Below, piece by piece: positions 8,090 to 17,503 of a stretch of 35,428 nt of DNA. Numbering within the stretch: position 1 is the stretch's first letter; each line of letters starts with the position of its first letter. The position numbers were made by a program, and so were the translations under genes. The notes under the pieces were generated by a model. It searched no databases, was not told the origin of the DNA, and worked only from the letters and a program-made list of their open reading frames with translations. The stretch spans positions 1 through 35,428 of the forward strand of contig PWFQ01000035.1 in assembly GCA_003554105.1 (NCBI GenBank), in the 5' to 3' direction. Origin of the DNA: Clostridiaceae bacterium (lineage in GTDB: Bacteria; Bacillota; Clostridia; Peptostreptococcales; T1SED10-28).

Positions 8090-8689
8090 ATGTTACCTCA
8101 AACCCACATGATAATTTCAGAACATGTTTTTAGAAACACGGAAAAAGCCTTAGGGTTTTCACTTCATAAAGCCAGCCTTAGCTATGGAAGTATAAAACCT
8201 GATATTGCTCCCCATCTTCTGAAACTTGACCACTTTAAGCCTCAATCCTTCAACTTGGTTTGCAAGCGAATTACTGATCTTGCAAATACTGAATTTGATA
8301 ACTCAACAGAATCACATAAGTTTTTATCCAGGGAAATTGGAGTTATTACACATTTTATATCCGATTTCTTTTGTGTTCCCCATAATGATCGCAAAACATA
8401 CAAGAATAATTTTATGAATCACATGGCCTATGAAAATAACCTCCACAAAGTTTTCAAAGAAAAAGAGGTAAAAATGAACCAGCTTTACTTTTTCAGTCAT
8501 CTTCACAGCAATTGTGATCGCGGGATCAAAGAAGTCATTGGTGATTTCCATAACGAGTATCTCGCACAGGAAGAGTCTATGGAAAACGATCGCCATTATG
8601 CAATCATGGCATCTTCTCTTGTTTCAATTTTTATCACGGAACAGGTGATTAAGAGCGTGGAGAACAACGATTTAATTGATATTGCTTGA
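8090..8689 (+). CDS. Zinc-dependent phospholipase C-like protein
   Basis: A 199-residue all-helical protein of the zinc-dependent phospholipase C / S1-P1 nuclease fold. Likely metal ligands line up with the family: H6 near the N-terminus, D38 in GSIKPDIAP, H88 and D92 in THFISDFF, H98 in VPHN, and H111 with E114 in HMAYEN. There is no signal peptide, so unlike secreted clostridial phospholipases it should stay in the cytoplasm, and true phospholipase activity is uncertain. The ATG follows AAAGGCGG. It is the only protein gene on the plus strand, with its own promoter (8008-8036) and terminator (8720-8751), so it is a single-gene transcript. Confidence 0.85.
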   Translation: MLPQTHMIISEHVFRNTEKALGFSLHKASLSYGSIKPDIAPHLLKLDHFKPQSFNLVCKRITDLANTEFDNSTESHKFLSREIGVITHFISDFFCVPHNDRKTYKNNFMNHMAYENNLHKVFKEKEVKMNQLYFFSHLHSNCDRGIKEVIGDFHNEYLAQEESMENDRHYAIMASSLVSIFITEQVIKSVENNDLIDIA

Positions 8690-8719
8690 TTTACCGATCA
8701 TTACGAAATATAGAACCAC

Positions 8720-8751
8720 AAAAACCATTGATCTTTATTTCAATGGTTTTT
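8720..8751. terminator. Bidirectional terminator between convergent genes
   Basis: A 12-bp stem (8720-8731 with 8740-8751; core CCATTGA/TCAATGG) with an 8-base loop has T-runs on both strands: seven T's on the plus strand and TTTTTG on the minus strand. It serves the phospholipase-like gene on plus and the typA-ggt-mutS2-argS operon on minus. The stop codon of the minus-strand gene (8735-8737) lies inside the loop. Confidence 0.85.
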
Positions 8752-9763
8752 TTAATTTCAAGACTCCTGATTTACTTTTAAGCACAAGTCGGGCTTCCAT
8801 ATTATTGTTTTCATTCTCTATAACAATAAACTCTCTAAGCAAACAATGTTTGCTGCGATCTCCTTTATGAAAATTAAACAGATCATTGGTGTCTGTCCAC
8901 CCTTCTCCCTGACATTGATCGAAGTTTAAAGGACTTTTCATGATCAGAAACTTTTTAAGCTTTTCCAGGTAAATATCCATTTCCTTTAAGAATTCATCAT
9001 TGTGAAGATCTTTCAATGGATTTTTATTGTTACCATGATAATAGAGAAAGTCTCCCAGAATTTTTGATTCCAAAGGTCCTTTGGTGCCTTCAAAAGGATC
9101 GGGCACTGAATTTTCCCATCGTTGAAACAGACGATCAATCCCTCTGATGAAAATCTCCTCTGAAGACAACACTCCATCGTTTAGTGGTTTTATCGATGAA
9201 CCCGGAATTCGATCAACAATCTGGATCCATTTTATCTTTTCTTTTTCAAAGGAAAGCTGTACATCTTTAACCTCTTCCTTGAAGAATTCATTAAAAGAGA
9301 GATGGATTAATTCATCTTTAAACAGATCCAGGGTTTTCTTCTCTGTAGTGATATTCTTGCGCTCTTTTTCTTTCAGGAACTTTCCCAGTAAGAGACCAGC
9401 AAAAATTGTTCCAAATGTCTGATGAGTATGATAAAGAAATGAAAATGTCGCCTGCCTTTGATAGTACTCCTTTTCATTGCCTAAAATAAGAGGTAGTATT
9501 GAAATTAAGCCGTTACCTTCTTTATTTTCAGGTTTTTCTTTCACTAAAAAGAGGCAAGCAGTGTTGCCCCTTCGGTAGTACCTCCAGAGCTTTATTTCCT
9601 CCCTGAAGCGGCTAATATCCACTCTTAACCCATCTTTCCCATCTGTGATCAGTGACTTCCCCACCATGAGTGACAACTGAGTAAAGTCAGTTTGCTCCAT
9701 AGAGTGATGGTGGGCATTGTCTAAAGCTCCTATGTTTGAAAAAACAGTTAATGGTTGTTTCAT
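8735..9763 (-). CDS. Hypothetical protein, resembles a degenerate ADP-ribosylglycohydrolase
   Basis: A 342-residue soluble protein. I do not recognise it with certainty, but several blocks fall in the order of the ADP-ribosylglycohydrolase fold. QTDFTQLSLMVGKSLI at 25-40 resembles the family's TDDTQ-helix. NGLISILP at 85-92 resembles NGALMRIAP. YHTHQTFGTIFAGLLLGKFL at 112-131 resembles the (T)H-x-A-x-x-A-A helix. EGTKGPLESKILGDFLYYHG near 226-245 resembles the DTDT-AAIAGALAGAYYG helix. The paired aspartates that bind metal are mostly lost (TDFT rather than TDDT; no DTD near 228), so it may be an inactive relative. The ATG at 9763 follows AAGGAG seven bases away; an in-frame TTG just upstream is less likely. 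It is the last gene after argS, starting 11 bases past the argS stop. Confidence 0.55.
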   Translation of the reverse strand: MKQPLTVFSNIGALDNAHHHSMEQTDFTQLSLMVGKSLITDGKDGLRVDISRFREEIKLWRYYRRGNTACLFLVKEKPENKEGNGLISILPLILGNEKEYYQRQATFSFLYHTHQTFGTIFAGLLLGKFLKEKERKNITTEKKTLDLFKDELIHLSFNEFFKEEVKDVQLSFEKEKIKWIQIVDRIPGSSIKPLNDGVLSSEEIFIRGIDRLFQRWENSVPDPFEGTKGPLESKILGDFLYYHGNNKNPLKDLHNDEFLKEMDIYLEKLKKFLIMKSPLNFDQCQGEGWTDTNDLFNFHKGDRSKHCLLREFIVIENENNNMEARLVLKSKSGVLKLKKPLK

Positions 9764-9774
9764 CAACTCTCTCC

Positions 9775-11472
9775 TTACATTTTTTCCGGTGCTTCAATTC
9801 CAATCAGTCGCAGTGCATTTCGGATTGTTGTCTTTGTTGCGAAAACCAAAGCCAGGCGTGCATTTTTAACGTTCTCCTCTTGATTAAGAATCGGGCATTC
9901 GTTGTAGAACTTATTAAAGTTTTGAGCAAGATTTACAACATAGCGTGTGACGATAAAGGGCTCATTTTTAATCATCGCGCTCTCTATAGCCTCAGTGAAT
10001 CCCCCAAGATCCATAATAACATCGAGAGAGTTTTTTTCTACAAGTACCTCCCAATCGATGGAAGTATCAACATCAATTTCTGCTTTGCGTAGTATGCTTG
10101 CCGCTCTTGCGTAGGTATATTGAACATAAGGGCCTGTTTCTCCTTCAAAGTTAAAAACTGTTCCCCAGGAAAAGGATACATCTTTGATTCTGCTATGACT
10201 TAAGTCATTGAAAATTACTGCCCCGACTCCAATATCTTTTGCAACTTTCTCCTTATTTTCAAGTTCAGGATTTTTGGCTTCAATGATTTCCATTACTTTT
10301 TCGATTGCTCCATCCAGAACATCTTGAAGAAGAACAACATTTCCCTTTCTGGTTTGAATTTTTCTGCCTTCATGAGTTACCCGTCCAAAGGGAATGTGGA
10401 TCATATCCTTTGCCCATTCATATCCCATTAATTCAACAACTTTCATCCACTGGGCAAAGTGGAGATTCTGCGAATAGTCCGTGACGTATAAAGATTTTTC
10501 AAAATTAAAGGTTCGTTTACGATAAAGAGCCGCAGCTATATCTCGAGTCGCATAAAGTGTGCTTCCGTCTTTTTTCATGACAAGACAGGGAGGCATATCA
10601 TATTCTTCAAGATCAACTAAATGTGCTCCTTTGCTTTCCTTTAGCAGATTTTTATTCTTAAGTTCTTCTATGACAACATCCATTTTATCATTATAAAAGC
10701 TTTCACCGGTATAGTGATCAAATTTCACATTTAGCAACTCATAAATTTTCTTCAGTTCATTGATGGTCTCTGTGCTGAACCACTTCCAAAGTCCATATGC
10801 CTCTTCATCGTCTTTTTCCATTTTGGTAAACCATTCTCTTGCATCATCTTCCAATGTCGGATCTTTTTCTGCTTCTTCATGAAACTTGACATAAAGGTCC
10901 AATAGGGTTTCAATCGGGTTTTCACGCACTTCCTCTTCTTTACCCCAATTTCTGTAAGCTACAATCACTTTCCCGAATTGTGTTCCCCAATCACCTAAGT
11001 GATTGATCCCAACACAATTATATCCTAAGGACTCATAAATTCTGTATAGTGCATTACCAATAACCGTTGAGCGCAGATGGCCTACATGGAAGGGTTTTGC
11101 AATATTGGGTGCAGAAAAGTCAATACAGATCGTCTTTCCCTCCCCTCGGTTAGTCTTACCGTAGTCATCACCTTCATGAAAAACTCTGTTAATTATCTCC
11201 TTTGTTAAGATTTTTTTGTTTATAAAGAAGTTTACGTAGGGACCTTTTGCCTCAACTTTTTCAAAAGATTCATCCAACCGGAGAAGATCTTTTAAATCAG
11301 CAGCAATTTGATTCGGAGCTTTCCGGAAGGTTTTAGCTAATTTAAAGCAGGGAAAAGCGAAATCTCCCATATCCCGATCCGGAGGGACTTCAATCATATT
11401 TTCAACTTCCTCCAAGGAAAAACTTTCGAGCTTTTCACTTAGTGCTATCACTAATTTCTTTTTATAGTTCAT
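9775..11472 (-). CDS. argS: Arginyl-tRNA synthetase
   Basis: A class I aminoacyl-tRNA synthetase that charges tRNA-Arg with arginine using ATP. The 565-residue length is normal. The HIGH-type signature is HVGH at 129-132 within SAPNIAKPFHVGHLRST, and the N-terminal additional domain (about residues 1-100, ending KGPYVNFFIN) is typical. A canonical KMSKS is absent; the equivalent loop reads GRKIQTRKG, which is usual for many ArgS proteins. The C-terminal anticodon-binding domain ends ALRLIGIEAPEKM, matching the family. The ATG at 11472 is preceded by AAGGAGG. It is 27 bases after mutS2 in the typA operon. Confidence 0.97.
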   Translation of the reverse strand: MNYKKKLVIALSEKLESFSLEEVENMIEVPPDRDMGDFAFPCFKLAKTFRKAPNQIAADLKDLLRLDESFEKVEAKGPYVNFFINKKILTKEIINRVFHEGDDYGKTNRGEGKTICIDFSAPNIAKPFHVGHLRSTVIGNALYRIYESLGYNCVGINHLGDWGTQFGKVIVAYRNWGKEEEVRENPIETLLDLYVKFHEEAEKDPTLEDDAREWFTKMEKDDEEAYGLWKWFSTETINELKKIYELLNVKFDHYTGESFYNDKMDVVIEELKNKNLLKESKGAHLVDLEEYDMPPCLVMKKDGSTLYATRDIAAALYRKRTFNFEKSLYVTDYSQNLHFAQWMKVVELMGYEWAKDMIHIPFGRVTHEGRKIQTRKGNVVLLQDVLDGAIEKVMEIIEAKNPELENKEKVAKDIGVGAVIFNDLSHSRIKDVSFSWGTVFNFEGETGPYVQYTYARAASILRKAEIDVDTSIDWEVLVEKNSLDVIMDLGGFTEAIESAMIKNEPFIVTRYVVNLAQNFNKFYNECPILNQEENVKNARLALVFATKTTIRNALRLIGIEAPEKM

Positions 11473-11499
11473 GGTTTTCCTCCTTCTTGAATTCTTTCG

Positions 11500-13878
11500 T
11501 TAAGACAACTCAACAATGGATACCCCATCTCCGCCTTCTCCATACTTTCCGCTGCGATAAGACTTGACGTGGCGATGAGTCTTAAACATTTGGTGAAGGC
11601 CTGCTTTTAGTACCCCTGTCCCTACACCATGAATTACTGTTACTTGAGCTAATCCTGCAATTGCACAGTCATCCAGGTATTTATCGACTTCCAGCATTGC
11701 TTCTTCAAGATTCTTTCCTCGTACATCAATCTCTGTTTTAATTCCCCGACTTTTCGATCGTACCATTCGACTTGTTGAAGTTTTCTCTCCGACCTTTGAG
11801 TTTTTAGCAATCCTTTCCAGATTTGCTGCTTTTATATTCACCTTCATAATCCCTGCCTGAACAAGCACCTCTCCTCTATCATCTTCAGGCTCCAACACAT
11901 ACCCTTCCTGATTGAGAGAAATGATCCGCACTTTTTCTCCGGCTTTCAAATCCTTAGGAGCTTGTCTTTTTGTAGATTCTTCAACCACTACGTCGTCATC
12001 TTTATATTCTAAAGCTTTTTCGCCTAATCTTATCCTTGCTTGTTCGATTTCCTGATTCATATGACGGCGATCTCCTGATTGCTCCAGTTCTCTCAGCTTT
12101 TTAATAATCCCTTCAGCTTCTTCTTTGGCTTCTTTTATTATTCGGCGACTTTCTTTTTTTGCATCCTGAACGAGACGGTCTTTCTGATTTTCCAGACGAC
12201 GAACCCGTTCTTCATAACGGTTCTTGGTTTGTTCGATTTCTCTTTTTAATCTGTCTATTTCATGCTTTTCTGTTTCGATATGACTTTTATTGGATTCGAT
12301 GTTTTGCAGAACATCTTCGAACTGTATATTTTCATGAGAGATGAATGTCTTTGCCTGTTCAATAATCTCGTCGGATAAACCGAGCTTGCGGGAAATTTCA
12401 AATGCATTGGATTTTCCCGGAACTCCGATGGAAAGTTTATATGTAGGTCTTAGGGTTTGTATGTTAAACTCCACTGAAGCATTTTCAACATCTTTATGAA
12501 TTAAGGCATATTGTTTCAACTCACTATAGTGGGTTGTTGCAACCACCTTTGTGCCTTTTTCACGTAGATTCTCCAAAATTGCCATTGCCAATGCTGCCCC
12601 CTCTGTGGGGTCAGTCCCTGCTCCAAGCTCATCAAAAAGCACTAATGAGTTCTCTGTGAGATTCTTAAAAATCTCTACAATATTCGTCATATGGGAGGAA
12701 AATGTGCTTAGACTTTGTTCAATACTTTGCTCATCACCTATATCGGCAAAAATATGGTCGAATACGCTGATTTCTGTTCCATGGTCTGCCGGGATCTGTA
12801 ATCCGCTTTGTCCCATTAAGCACAGAAGTCCTAAAGTTTTCAACGATACCGTTTTTCCGCCGGTATTAGGCCCAGTGATAACCAGTGTCGAAAAGTCTTT
12901 TCCAATCCAAATTGTGGTTGGTACAACTTCTGAAGGTTCCAGTAGAGGGTGACGTGCATTTTTTAAATTCACATACCCCGCTTGGTTGACTTCAGGTCGC
13001 TTTCCTTCTATTGCAAGTGCATACTTTCCCTTAGCAAAAATATAATCCAAAGTACCCAATCGATCTTGATTTATCAATAGATCCTCTGCAATCAAGGATA
13101 TTTCCCAGGATATTTCCCGTAGAATTCGTTCAACTTCACGCTCCTCAGACAGCTTTAATTCTTTCAGCTTGTTGTTTAATTCAACAATTGCCATCGGTTC
13201 GATAAAAAGGGTTGCCCCACTGGTGGATTGATCATGAATCATCCCTTTCACCTGATTACGATACTCTTGTTTCACTGGGACAACGTAACGATTTTGCCGA
13301 ATTGTGATAATTTGGTCCTGAAGATACGTCTGATTTTTAGACGAAGTGATAAAGTTTTGTAATGTACTTCTGATTTTTTCGCTTGCGAGATGTAATTGTC
13401 GTCGTATTTGTTTTAATTCAGGACTTGCATCATCAGATAGTTCGCTCTCACTTAAAACGGAGCGGTCAATACGGGCTTCCAGTTCAGGGAAGGTTTGAAC
13501 CTCCCGAATAAGATCTTTTAAAATGGGAAGGGAAAGATCCTCCTGTTCCTTATCTTTTTTAAAAAAGACTTTCATTCTTTTTGATACTTTAAGAAACGAC
13601 AGAAGTCCTATTAATTCTCCAGGATCAAGATAGGATCCGATTGTGGTTTTTCTCACCCAGTGTTGAATCTCTTTTAGTCCATCAATGGGAACATTGCTGT
13701 TTTTCAGTAAGACCTTTACACTTTCCTCCGTTTCATCCTGTCTTTTAACAATTTCATTATAGTTTGCAGCAGGCTGTAAGGATTGAATTGTTTCCTTTGC
13801 CATTGGAGAAAGAGCATACTCTTTCACTCGATTGATAATTTTCGAAAATTCCAAGGCTCTTAAACTTCGCTCGTTCAA
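11500..13878 (-). CDS. mutS2: Endonuclease MutS2 (RqcU-like ribosome-rescue ATPase)
   Basis: A 792-residue homologue of MutS2. It has an N-terminal coiled-coil/clamp region, an ABC ATPase with Walker A GPNTGGKT at 336-343 and Walker B LVLFDELGAGTDPTEG, then a long charged coiled coil (about 520-640) and a C-terminal Smr domain (last ~85 residues, DVRG...HGVGTG). MutS2 was described as suppressing recombination, and more recently as splitting collided ribosomes in Bacillus. The start is a TTG at 13878, supported by GAGGTGAGG just upstream; the first ATG falls further inside the conserved N-terminus. The Smr motif reads HGVGTG where HGKGTG is commoner. It lies between ggt and argS in a translation-linked operon. 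Confidence 0.95.
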   Translation of the reverse strand: MNERSLRALEFSKIINRVKEYALSPMAKETIQSLQPAANYNEIVKRQDETEESVKVLLKNSNVPIDGLKEIQHWVRKTTIGSYLDPGELIGLLSFLKVSKRMKVFFKKDKEQEDLSLPILKDLIREVQTFPELEARIDRSVLSESELSDDASPELKQIRRQLHLASEKIRSTLQNFITSSKNQTYLQDQIITIRQNRYVVPVKQEYRNQVKGMIHDQSTSGATLFIEPMAIVELNNKLKELKLSEEREVERILREISWEISLIAEDLLINQDRLGTLDYIFAKGKYALAIEGKRPEVNQAGYVNLKNARHPLLEPSEVVPTTIWIGKDFSTLVITGPNTGGKTVSLKTLGLLCLMGQSGLQIPADHGTEISVFDHIFADIGDEQSIEQSLSTFSSHMTNIVEIFKNLTENSLVLFDELGAGTDPTEGAALAMAILENLREKGTKVVATTHYSELKQYALIHKDVENASVEFNIQTLRPTYKLSIGVPGKSNAFEISRKLGLSDEIIEQAKTFISHENIQFEDVLQNIESNKSHIETEKHEIDRLKREIEQTKNRYEERVRRLENQKDRLVQDAKKESRRIIKEAKEEAEGIIKKLRELEQSGDRRHMNQEIEQARIRLGEKALEYKDDDVVVEESTKRQAPKDLKAGEKVRIISLNQEGYVLEPEDDRGEVLVQAGIMKVNIKAANLERIAKNSKVGEKTSTSRMVRSKSRGIKTEIDVRGKNLEEAMLEVDKYLDDCAIAGLAQVTVIHGVGTGVLKAGLHQMFKTHRHVKSYRSGKYGEGGDGVSIVELS

Positions 13879-13903
13879 TGTCCCTCACCTCATTTTGATT
13901 AGT

Positions 13904-15508
13904 TTACCATGTAGCAACCATTCCATCAGTTCTTGGCTCAGTGGCTCCAACAAGTCCTTCGCCGACTTTAAAAATCATTTGGCCTCTGCCGAAAGATCCG
14001 GAGTCCAGGGCCCATTGCACCTCATGTCCACGCTCCGTTAAACCTTCAACAATATGGTTAGGGGTACCTGCTTCAATTTCTATTTTTTTATCTTTTATCC
14101 ATTGCCATCGATAAGCATCCAAGGCTTCTTGTGGATTCAGTTGGAAATCGATTAAATTGTTCACCATCTGCATGTGACCTTGAGGTTGCATAAATCCTCC
14201 CATCACTCCAAATGGTCCGATGGCTTTTTTACCCTTCGTGAGAAATCCGGGAATAATTGTGTGATAGGTTCTCTTCCCAGGACTTAATGCGTTTTCTTCT
14301 TCTGGATTCATACTAAAGTTATGACCACGGTTTTGAAGACTGATCCCAGTTCCCGGGATTACAACTCCCGATCCAAACCCCATATAATTACTCTGAATGA
14401 ACGATACCATGTTCCCATCTCTGTCTGCTGTCGCTAAGTAAACCGTGCCGTTTCCTTCAGGTTTACCTGCCTTAGGGAGTAGTGCCTTTTCATCAATGAG
14501 CTTTGCACGCTGTTTTCCATATTCTTCTGAGAGTAGAGTTTTTACAGACATCTTCATGGAATTTGGATCTGTAATGTAGTGTTTTCCGTCTTCAAAAGCA
14601 AGCTTCAATGCTTCGATTTGACGGTGATAGGTTTCCTGATGATCTCTTTCCTTGAGATCAAGATGCTTTACGATGTTCAAAGCCATTAAAGCAATGATTC
14701 CCTGGCCGTTTGGCGGAAGCTCCCATACATCAACACCTTTATAATGGACTTTAACAGGATCAACCCATTCACCCCTATGACTCTTTAAATCGTCTTTTGT
14801 TATAAACCCTCCATGCTTCATCGAGAACTGGTGAATCTTCTCTGAAATGTCTCCTTTATAAAAGTCCCGGGCATTTGTCTTCCCGATTGCTTTTAATGTT
14901 TTACCATGATCTTTCAATGTCCAGAGATCTCCGGGTTTTGGTGAGTCATCGTTTTTCGTAAAAACCTTGAACCACTCATTAAACTCTTCTCCTTGAAAAC
15001 TTCTCCTATAATGCTTCTCTGCTCGTCTCCAATATTTCGAAGTGATTGCAGAAACTGCAAATCCTTCATTTGCATAAAGGATCGCAGGCTCTAAGCACTG
15101 GGAAAGGGAAAGATTCCCAAACCGTTCCGAAAGAGCATTCCAGGTTTCAGGTGCTCCCGGTACTGTCACAGGAATCATCCCATGCTTAGGAATCTCTTTA
15201 ATCCCACGTTCATTTAATGCTGAGATTGACAATGTTTCCGGTGATTTTCCTGAACCGTTATAGCCATACATTTTATCATTCATCCACACAATAGCAAAAG
15301 CATCTCCACCGATTCCGTTGGAAGTAGGTTCAACAACGGTTAAACATGCAGCTGTAGCAATAGCGGCATCTACTGCATTTCCACCTTTTTTCAGTATATC
15401 CAGGCCTGCTTGGGCTGCTAAGGGCTGACTGGTTGCAACCATTCCTTTATGCCCATAAATAAGACTGCGTCTTGACGGATATTTTTGTTGCATGGAATTT
15501 AGATTCAT
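13904..15508 (-). CDS. ggt: Gamma-glutamyltransferase family protein (YwrD-like)
   Basis: An N-terminal-nucleophile hydrolase that would transfer or hydrolyse the gamma-glutamyl bond of glutathione-like compounds. In this family the precursor self-cleaves before a threonine, and the likely site is T355 in GTVYLATADRDGN, which aligns with the TTHxSVVD motif of classical enzymes. Also present are GGNAVDAAIATAACLTVVEPTSNGIGGDAF near the N-terminus (residues 42-72) and the glycine-rich C-terminal block GVMGGFMQPQGHMQ. There is no signal peptide, so it should be cytoplasmic, like Bacillus YwrD and unlike secreted Ggt. The ATG at 15508 follows GGAGG. It lies 34 bases after typA and 25 bases before mutS2; a functional link to these translation genes is not obvious. 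Confidence 0.9.
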   Translation of the reverse strand: MNLNSMQQKYPSRRSLIYGHKGMVATSQPLAAQAGLDILKKGGNAVDAAIATAACLTVVEPTSNGIGGDAFAIVWMNDKMYGYNGSGKSPETLSISALNERGIKEIPKHGMIPVTVPGAPETWNALSERFGNLSLSQCLEPAILYANEGFAVSAITSKYWRRAEKHYRRSFQGEEFNEWFKVFTKNDDSPKPGDLWTLKDHGKTLKAIGKTNARDFYKGDISEKIHQFSMKHGGFITKDDLKSHRGEWVDPVKVHYKGVDVWELPPNGQGIIALMALNIVKHLDLKERDHQETYHRQIEALKLAFEDGKHYITDPNSMKMSVKTLLSEEYGKQRAKLIDEKALLPKAGKPEGNGTVYLATADRDGNMVSFIQSNYMGFGSGVVIPGTGISLQNRGHNFSMNPEEENALSPGKRTYHTIIPGFLTKGKKAIGPFGVMGGFMQPQGHMQMVNNLIDFQLNPQEALDAYRWQWIKDKKIEIEAGTPNHIVEGLTERGHEVQWALDSGSFGRGQMIFKVGEGLVGATEPRTDGMVATW

Positions 15509-15542
15509 TTACATGCCTCCAGTATATCGATACTCAGATCAC

Positions 15543-17363
15543 TTAGGATTCTGTCTTTTGTCTTCCTGCCCGTTCTCTCTGACTTCGATTTAATATTTTT
15601 TTTCTAAGCCGTGTGCTTTGAGGTGTAACTTCAACCAGCTCATCGTATTTTATGAACTCCAGTGCCTGTTCTAAGCTCATGACTCTTGGAGGTGCAAGTT
15701 TATATGCATCATCGGATCCCGAAGCTCTAACATTGGTTAACTGTTTTTTCTTGCAAACATTGATAATCATGTCGTCCGCACGGGAATTTTCTCCAACGAT
15801 CATTCCCTCATAAACATCGACTCCGGCAGCGATAAAGAGCACTCCACGCTCTTGGGCAGCATTTAAGCCATAGGCTGTGGATTGTCCCTGCTCATAAGCA
15901 ATTAATGAACCTTTTGTTCGTGTAGGAACTTCTCCTGCATAGGGAGCATAGCCATCAAATACATGATGCATCACGCCATAACCCTTGGTATCTGTAAGCA
16001 TCTCTGAACGATATCCGAATATCCCTCTTGCCGGTACTTTAAACTCTAATTTTGTTGTGCCTCCAATGGAGGGAGACATATTCACCATCTCGCCTTTTCT
16101 GCGATTCAATTTATCAATAACTGTACTTGCATACTCTTCAGGTACTTCTATATAGACGTACTCAATCGGTTCCATCAATCCTGAATCCGTTTTCTTTAGA
16201 AGTACTTCTGGTCTTGAAACAGCAAACTCAAAGCCTTCTCTTCTCATCGTCTCAATTAAGATAGAGACATGCAGCTCTCCTCGGCCAAAGACCTTAAAGG
16301 TGTCTTCTGAAACCTCTTCAAGGCGCATTGCAACATTTGAAAGCATCTCCCGCTCTAACCGTCGCTTAAGATTTCGACTGGTTACAAATCGTCCTTCTTT
16401 TCCTGCAAAAGGACTATCATTTACAATGATGTTCATAGACATCGTCGGTTCATCCACTTCAAGAACCGGTAATGGATCAGGATGATCCACTTCACAAATT
16501 GTATTCCCGATGTTAATATTTTCCACACCTGAAATTGCCACAATCTCTCCAACGGTTGCGTTCTCAATTTCAACTTTATGAAGACCCTCGTAATTATAAA
16601 GACTTGTAACCTTTACATTTCTTGGCTTTCCTTCGTGATCAATAACTATAGCAGGTTGACCTTTTTTAATTTTCCCTTTTGTTATTTTCCCAATTCCGAT
16701 TCTTCCGGTATATTGATCATAATCAATCGAAGAGATCAATAATTGTAAAGGATCACTTTCATCCCCTTTCGGAGGCTCTATGTGTTTAATGATACTATGA
16801 AAAAGTGGCATAAAATCCATTCCTTCTTCTTCAATATCCAGCGTTGAAATTCCGTTTTTTGCTGAAGCGTAGACTACCGGGAAATCCAATTGATCTTCTT
16901 CAGCTCCTAAATCAATAAACAAATCCAAAACTTTATCCTGCACAACTTCCACCCTTGCTTCCGGGCGATCGATCTTATTGATGACCACGATTGGTTTAAC
17001 GCCTGATTCAAAGGCCTTTTTTAACACAAATCGGGTTTGTGGCATCGGACCTTCGTATGCATCAACTAATAATAATACCCCATCGACCATTTTCATGATC
17101 CGTTCCACTTCTCCACCGAAATCAGCATGACCCGGTGTGTCAATAATATTGATTTTAGTATCTTCAAACACCACAGATGTGTTTTTCGATAAAATCGTAA
17201 TGCCTCTTTCCCTTTCTAAAGAGTTGGAGTCCATTACCCGCTCTTCAATTTTTTCGTTGGCGCGGTAAGTTCCGCTTTGTTTTAACATCTCATCCACAAG
17301 TGTGGTTTTCCCATGATCAACATGAGCAATAATCGCAATGTTCCTTAATTGTTCCTTCTTCAT
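15543..17363 (-). CDS. typA: Ribosome-associated GTPase TypA/BipA
   Basis: A translational GTPase of the EF-G superfamily that binds the 70S ribosome and aids 50S assembly under stress and cold. The G domain starts at once: [16 protein letters not shown] (G1), RGITI (G2), [10 protein letters not shown] (G3) and NKID (G4). EF-G-like beta-barrel and domain V segments follow, then a TypA-specific C-terminal domain. Two in-frame ATGs lie six bases apart. I choose the second (17363), because AGAGG is nine bases before it but only three before the first (17369). The 606-residue length is normal. It is the first gene of typA-ggt-mutS2-argS-(8735). Confidence 0.96.
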   Translation of the reverse strand: MKKEQLRNIAIIAHVDHGKTTLVDEMLKQSGTYRANEKIEERVMDSNSLERERGITILSKNTSVVFEDTKINIIDTPGHADFGGEVERIMKMVDGVLLLVDAYEGPMPQTRFVLKKAFESGVKPIVVINKIDRPEARVEVVQDKVLDLFIDLGAEEDQLDFPVVYASAKNGISTLDIEEEGMDFMPLFHSIIKHIEPPKGDESDPLQLLISSIDYDQYTGRIGIGKITKGKIKKGQPAIVIDHEGKPRNVKVTSLYNYEGLHKVEIENATVGEIVAISGVENINIGNTICEVDHPDPLPVLEVDEPTMSMNIIVNDSPFAGKEGRFVTSRNLKRRLEREMLSNVAMRLEEVSEDTFKVFGRGELHVSILIETMRREGFEFAVSRPEVLLKKTDSGLMEPIEYVYIEVPEEYASTVIDKLNRRKGEMVNMSPSIGGTTKLEFKVPARGIFGYRSEMLTDTKGYGVMHHVFDGYAPYAGEVPTRTKGSLIAYEQGQSTAYGLNAAQERGVLFIAAGVDVYEGMIVGENSRADDMIINVCKKKQLTNVRASGSDDAYKLAPPRVMSLEQALEFIKYDELVEVTPQSTRLRKKILNRSQRERAGRQKTES

Positions 17364-17394
17364 TTTCATCTGCCTCTCTATATCTCTCTATTCT

Positions 17395-17423
17395 TTCATA
17401 ACCTTCATTTTAACACAATTCAA
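17395..17423 (-). promoter_or_regulatory. Possible sigma-A promoter for the typA operon
   Basis: On the minus strand TTGAAT (17418-17423) and TATGAA (17395-17400) are 17 bases apart and lie 31 bases before the chosen start codon. Both boxes match consensus in four of six positions. A TAAAAT box just upstream is an alternative -10. Confidence 0.35.
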
Positions 17424-17448
17424 AAAGGGGCGCAATATTTTCGCCCCC
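17422..17448 (-). terminator. Terminator after the GIY-YIG/M42 gene
   Basis: A GC-rich stem, GGGGCG (17427-17432) with CGCCCC (17442-17447), has a 9-base loop and is followed on the minus strand by TTTTTG. It separates the threonine dehydrogenase operon from typA; the predicted typA -35 touches its T-run. Confidence 0.8.
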
Positions 17449-17503
17449 TGCCTGTAACCGGATTTTCTTCTGTTATTAGATCCTAAAATGTGTTGCCTTT
17501 TGC

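Noticed and set aside
10310-10420. Missing KMSKS motif in ArgS taken as gene damage
   Set aside because: Many arginyl-tRNA synthetases lack a canonical KMSKS; the rest of the protein is intact and of normal length.
12551-12952. A 133-codon plus-strand open frame
   Set aside because: It is antisense to the highly conserved ATPase domain of mutS2.
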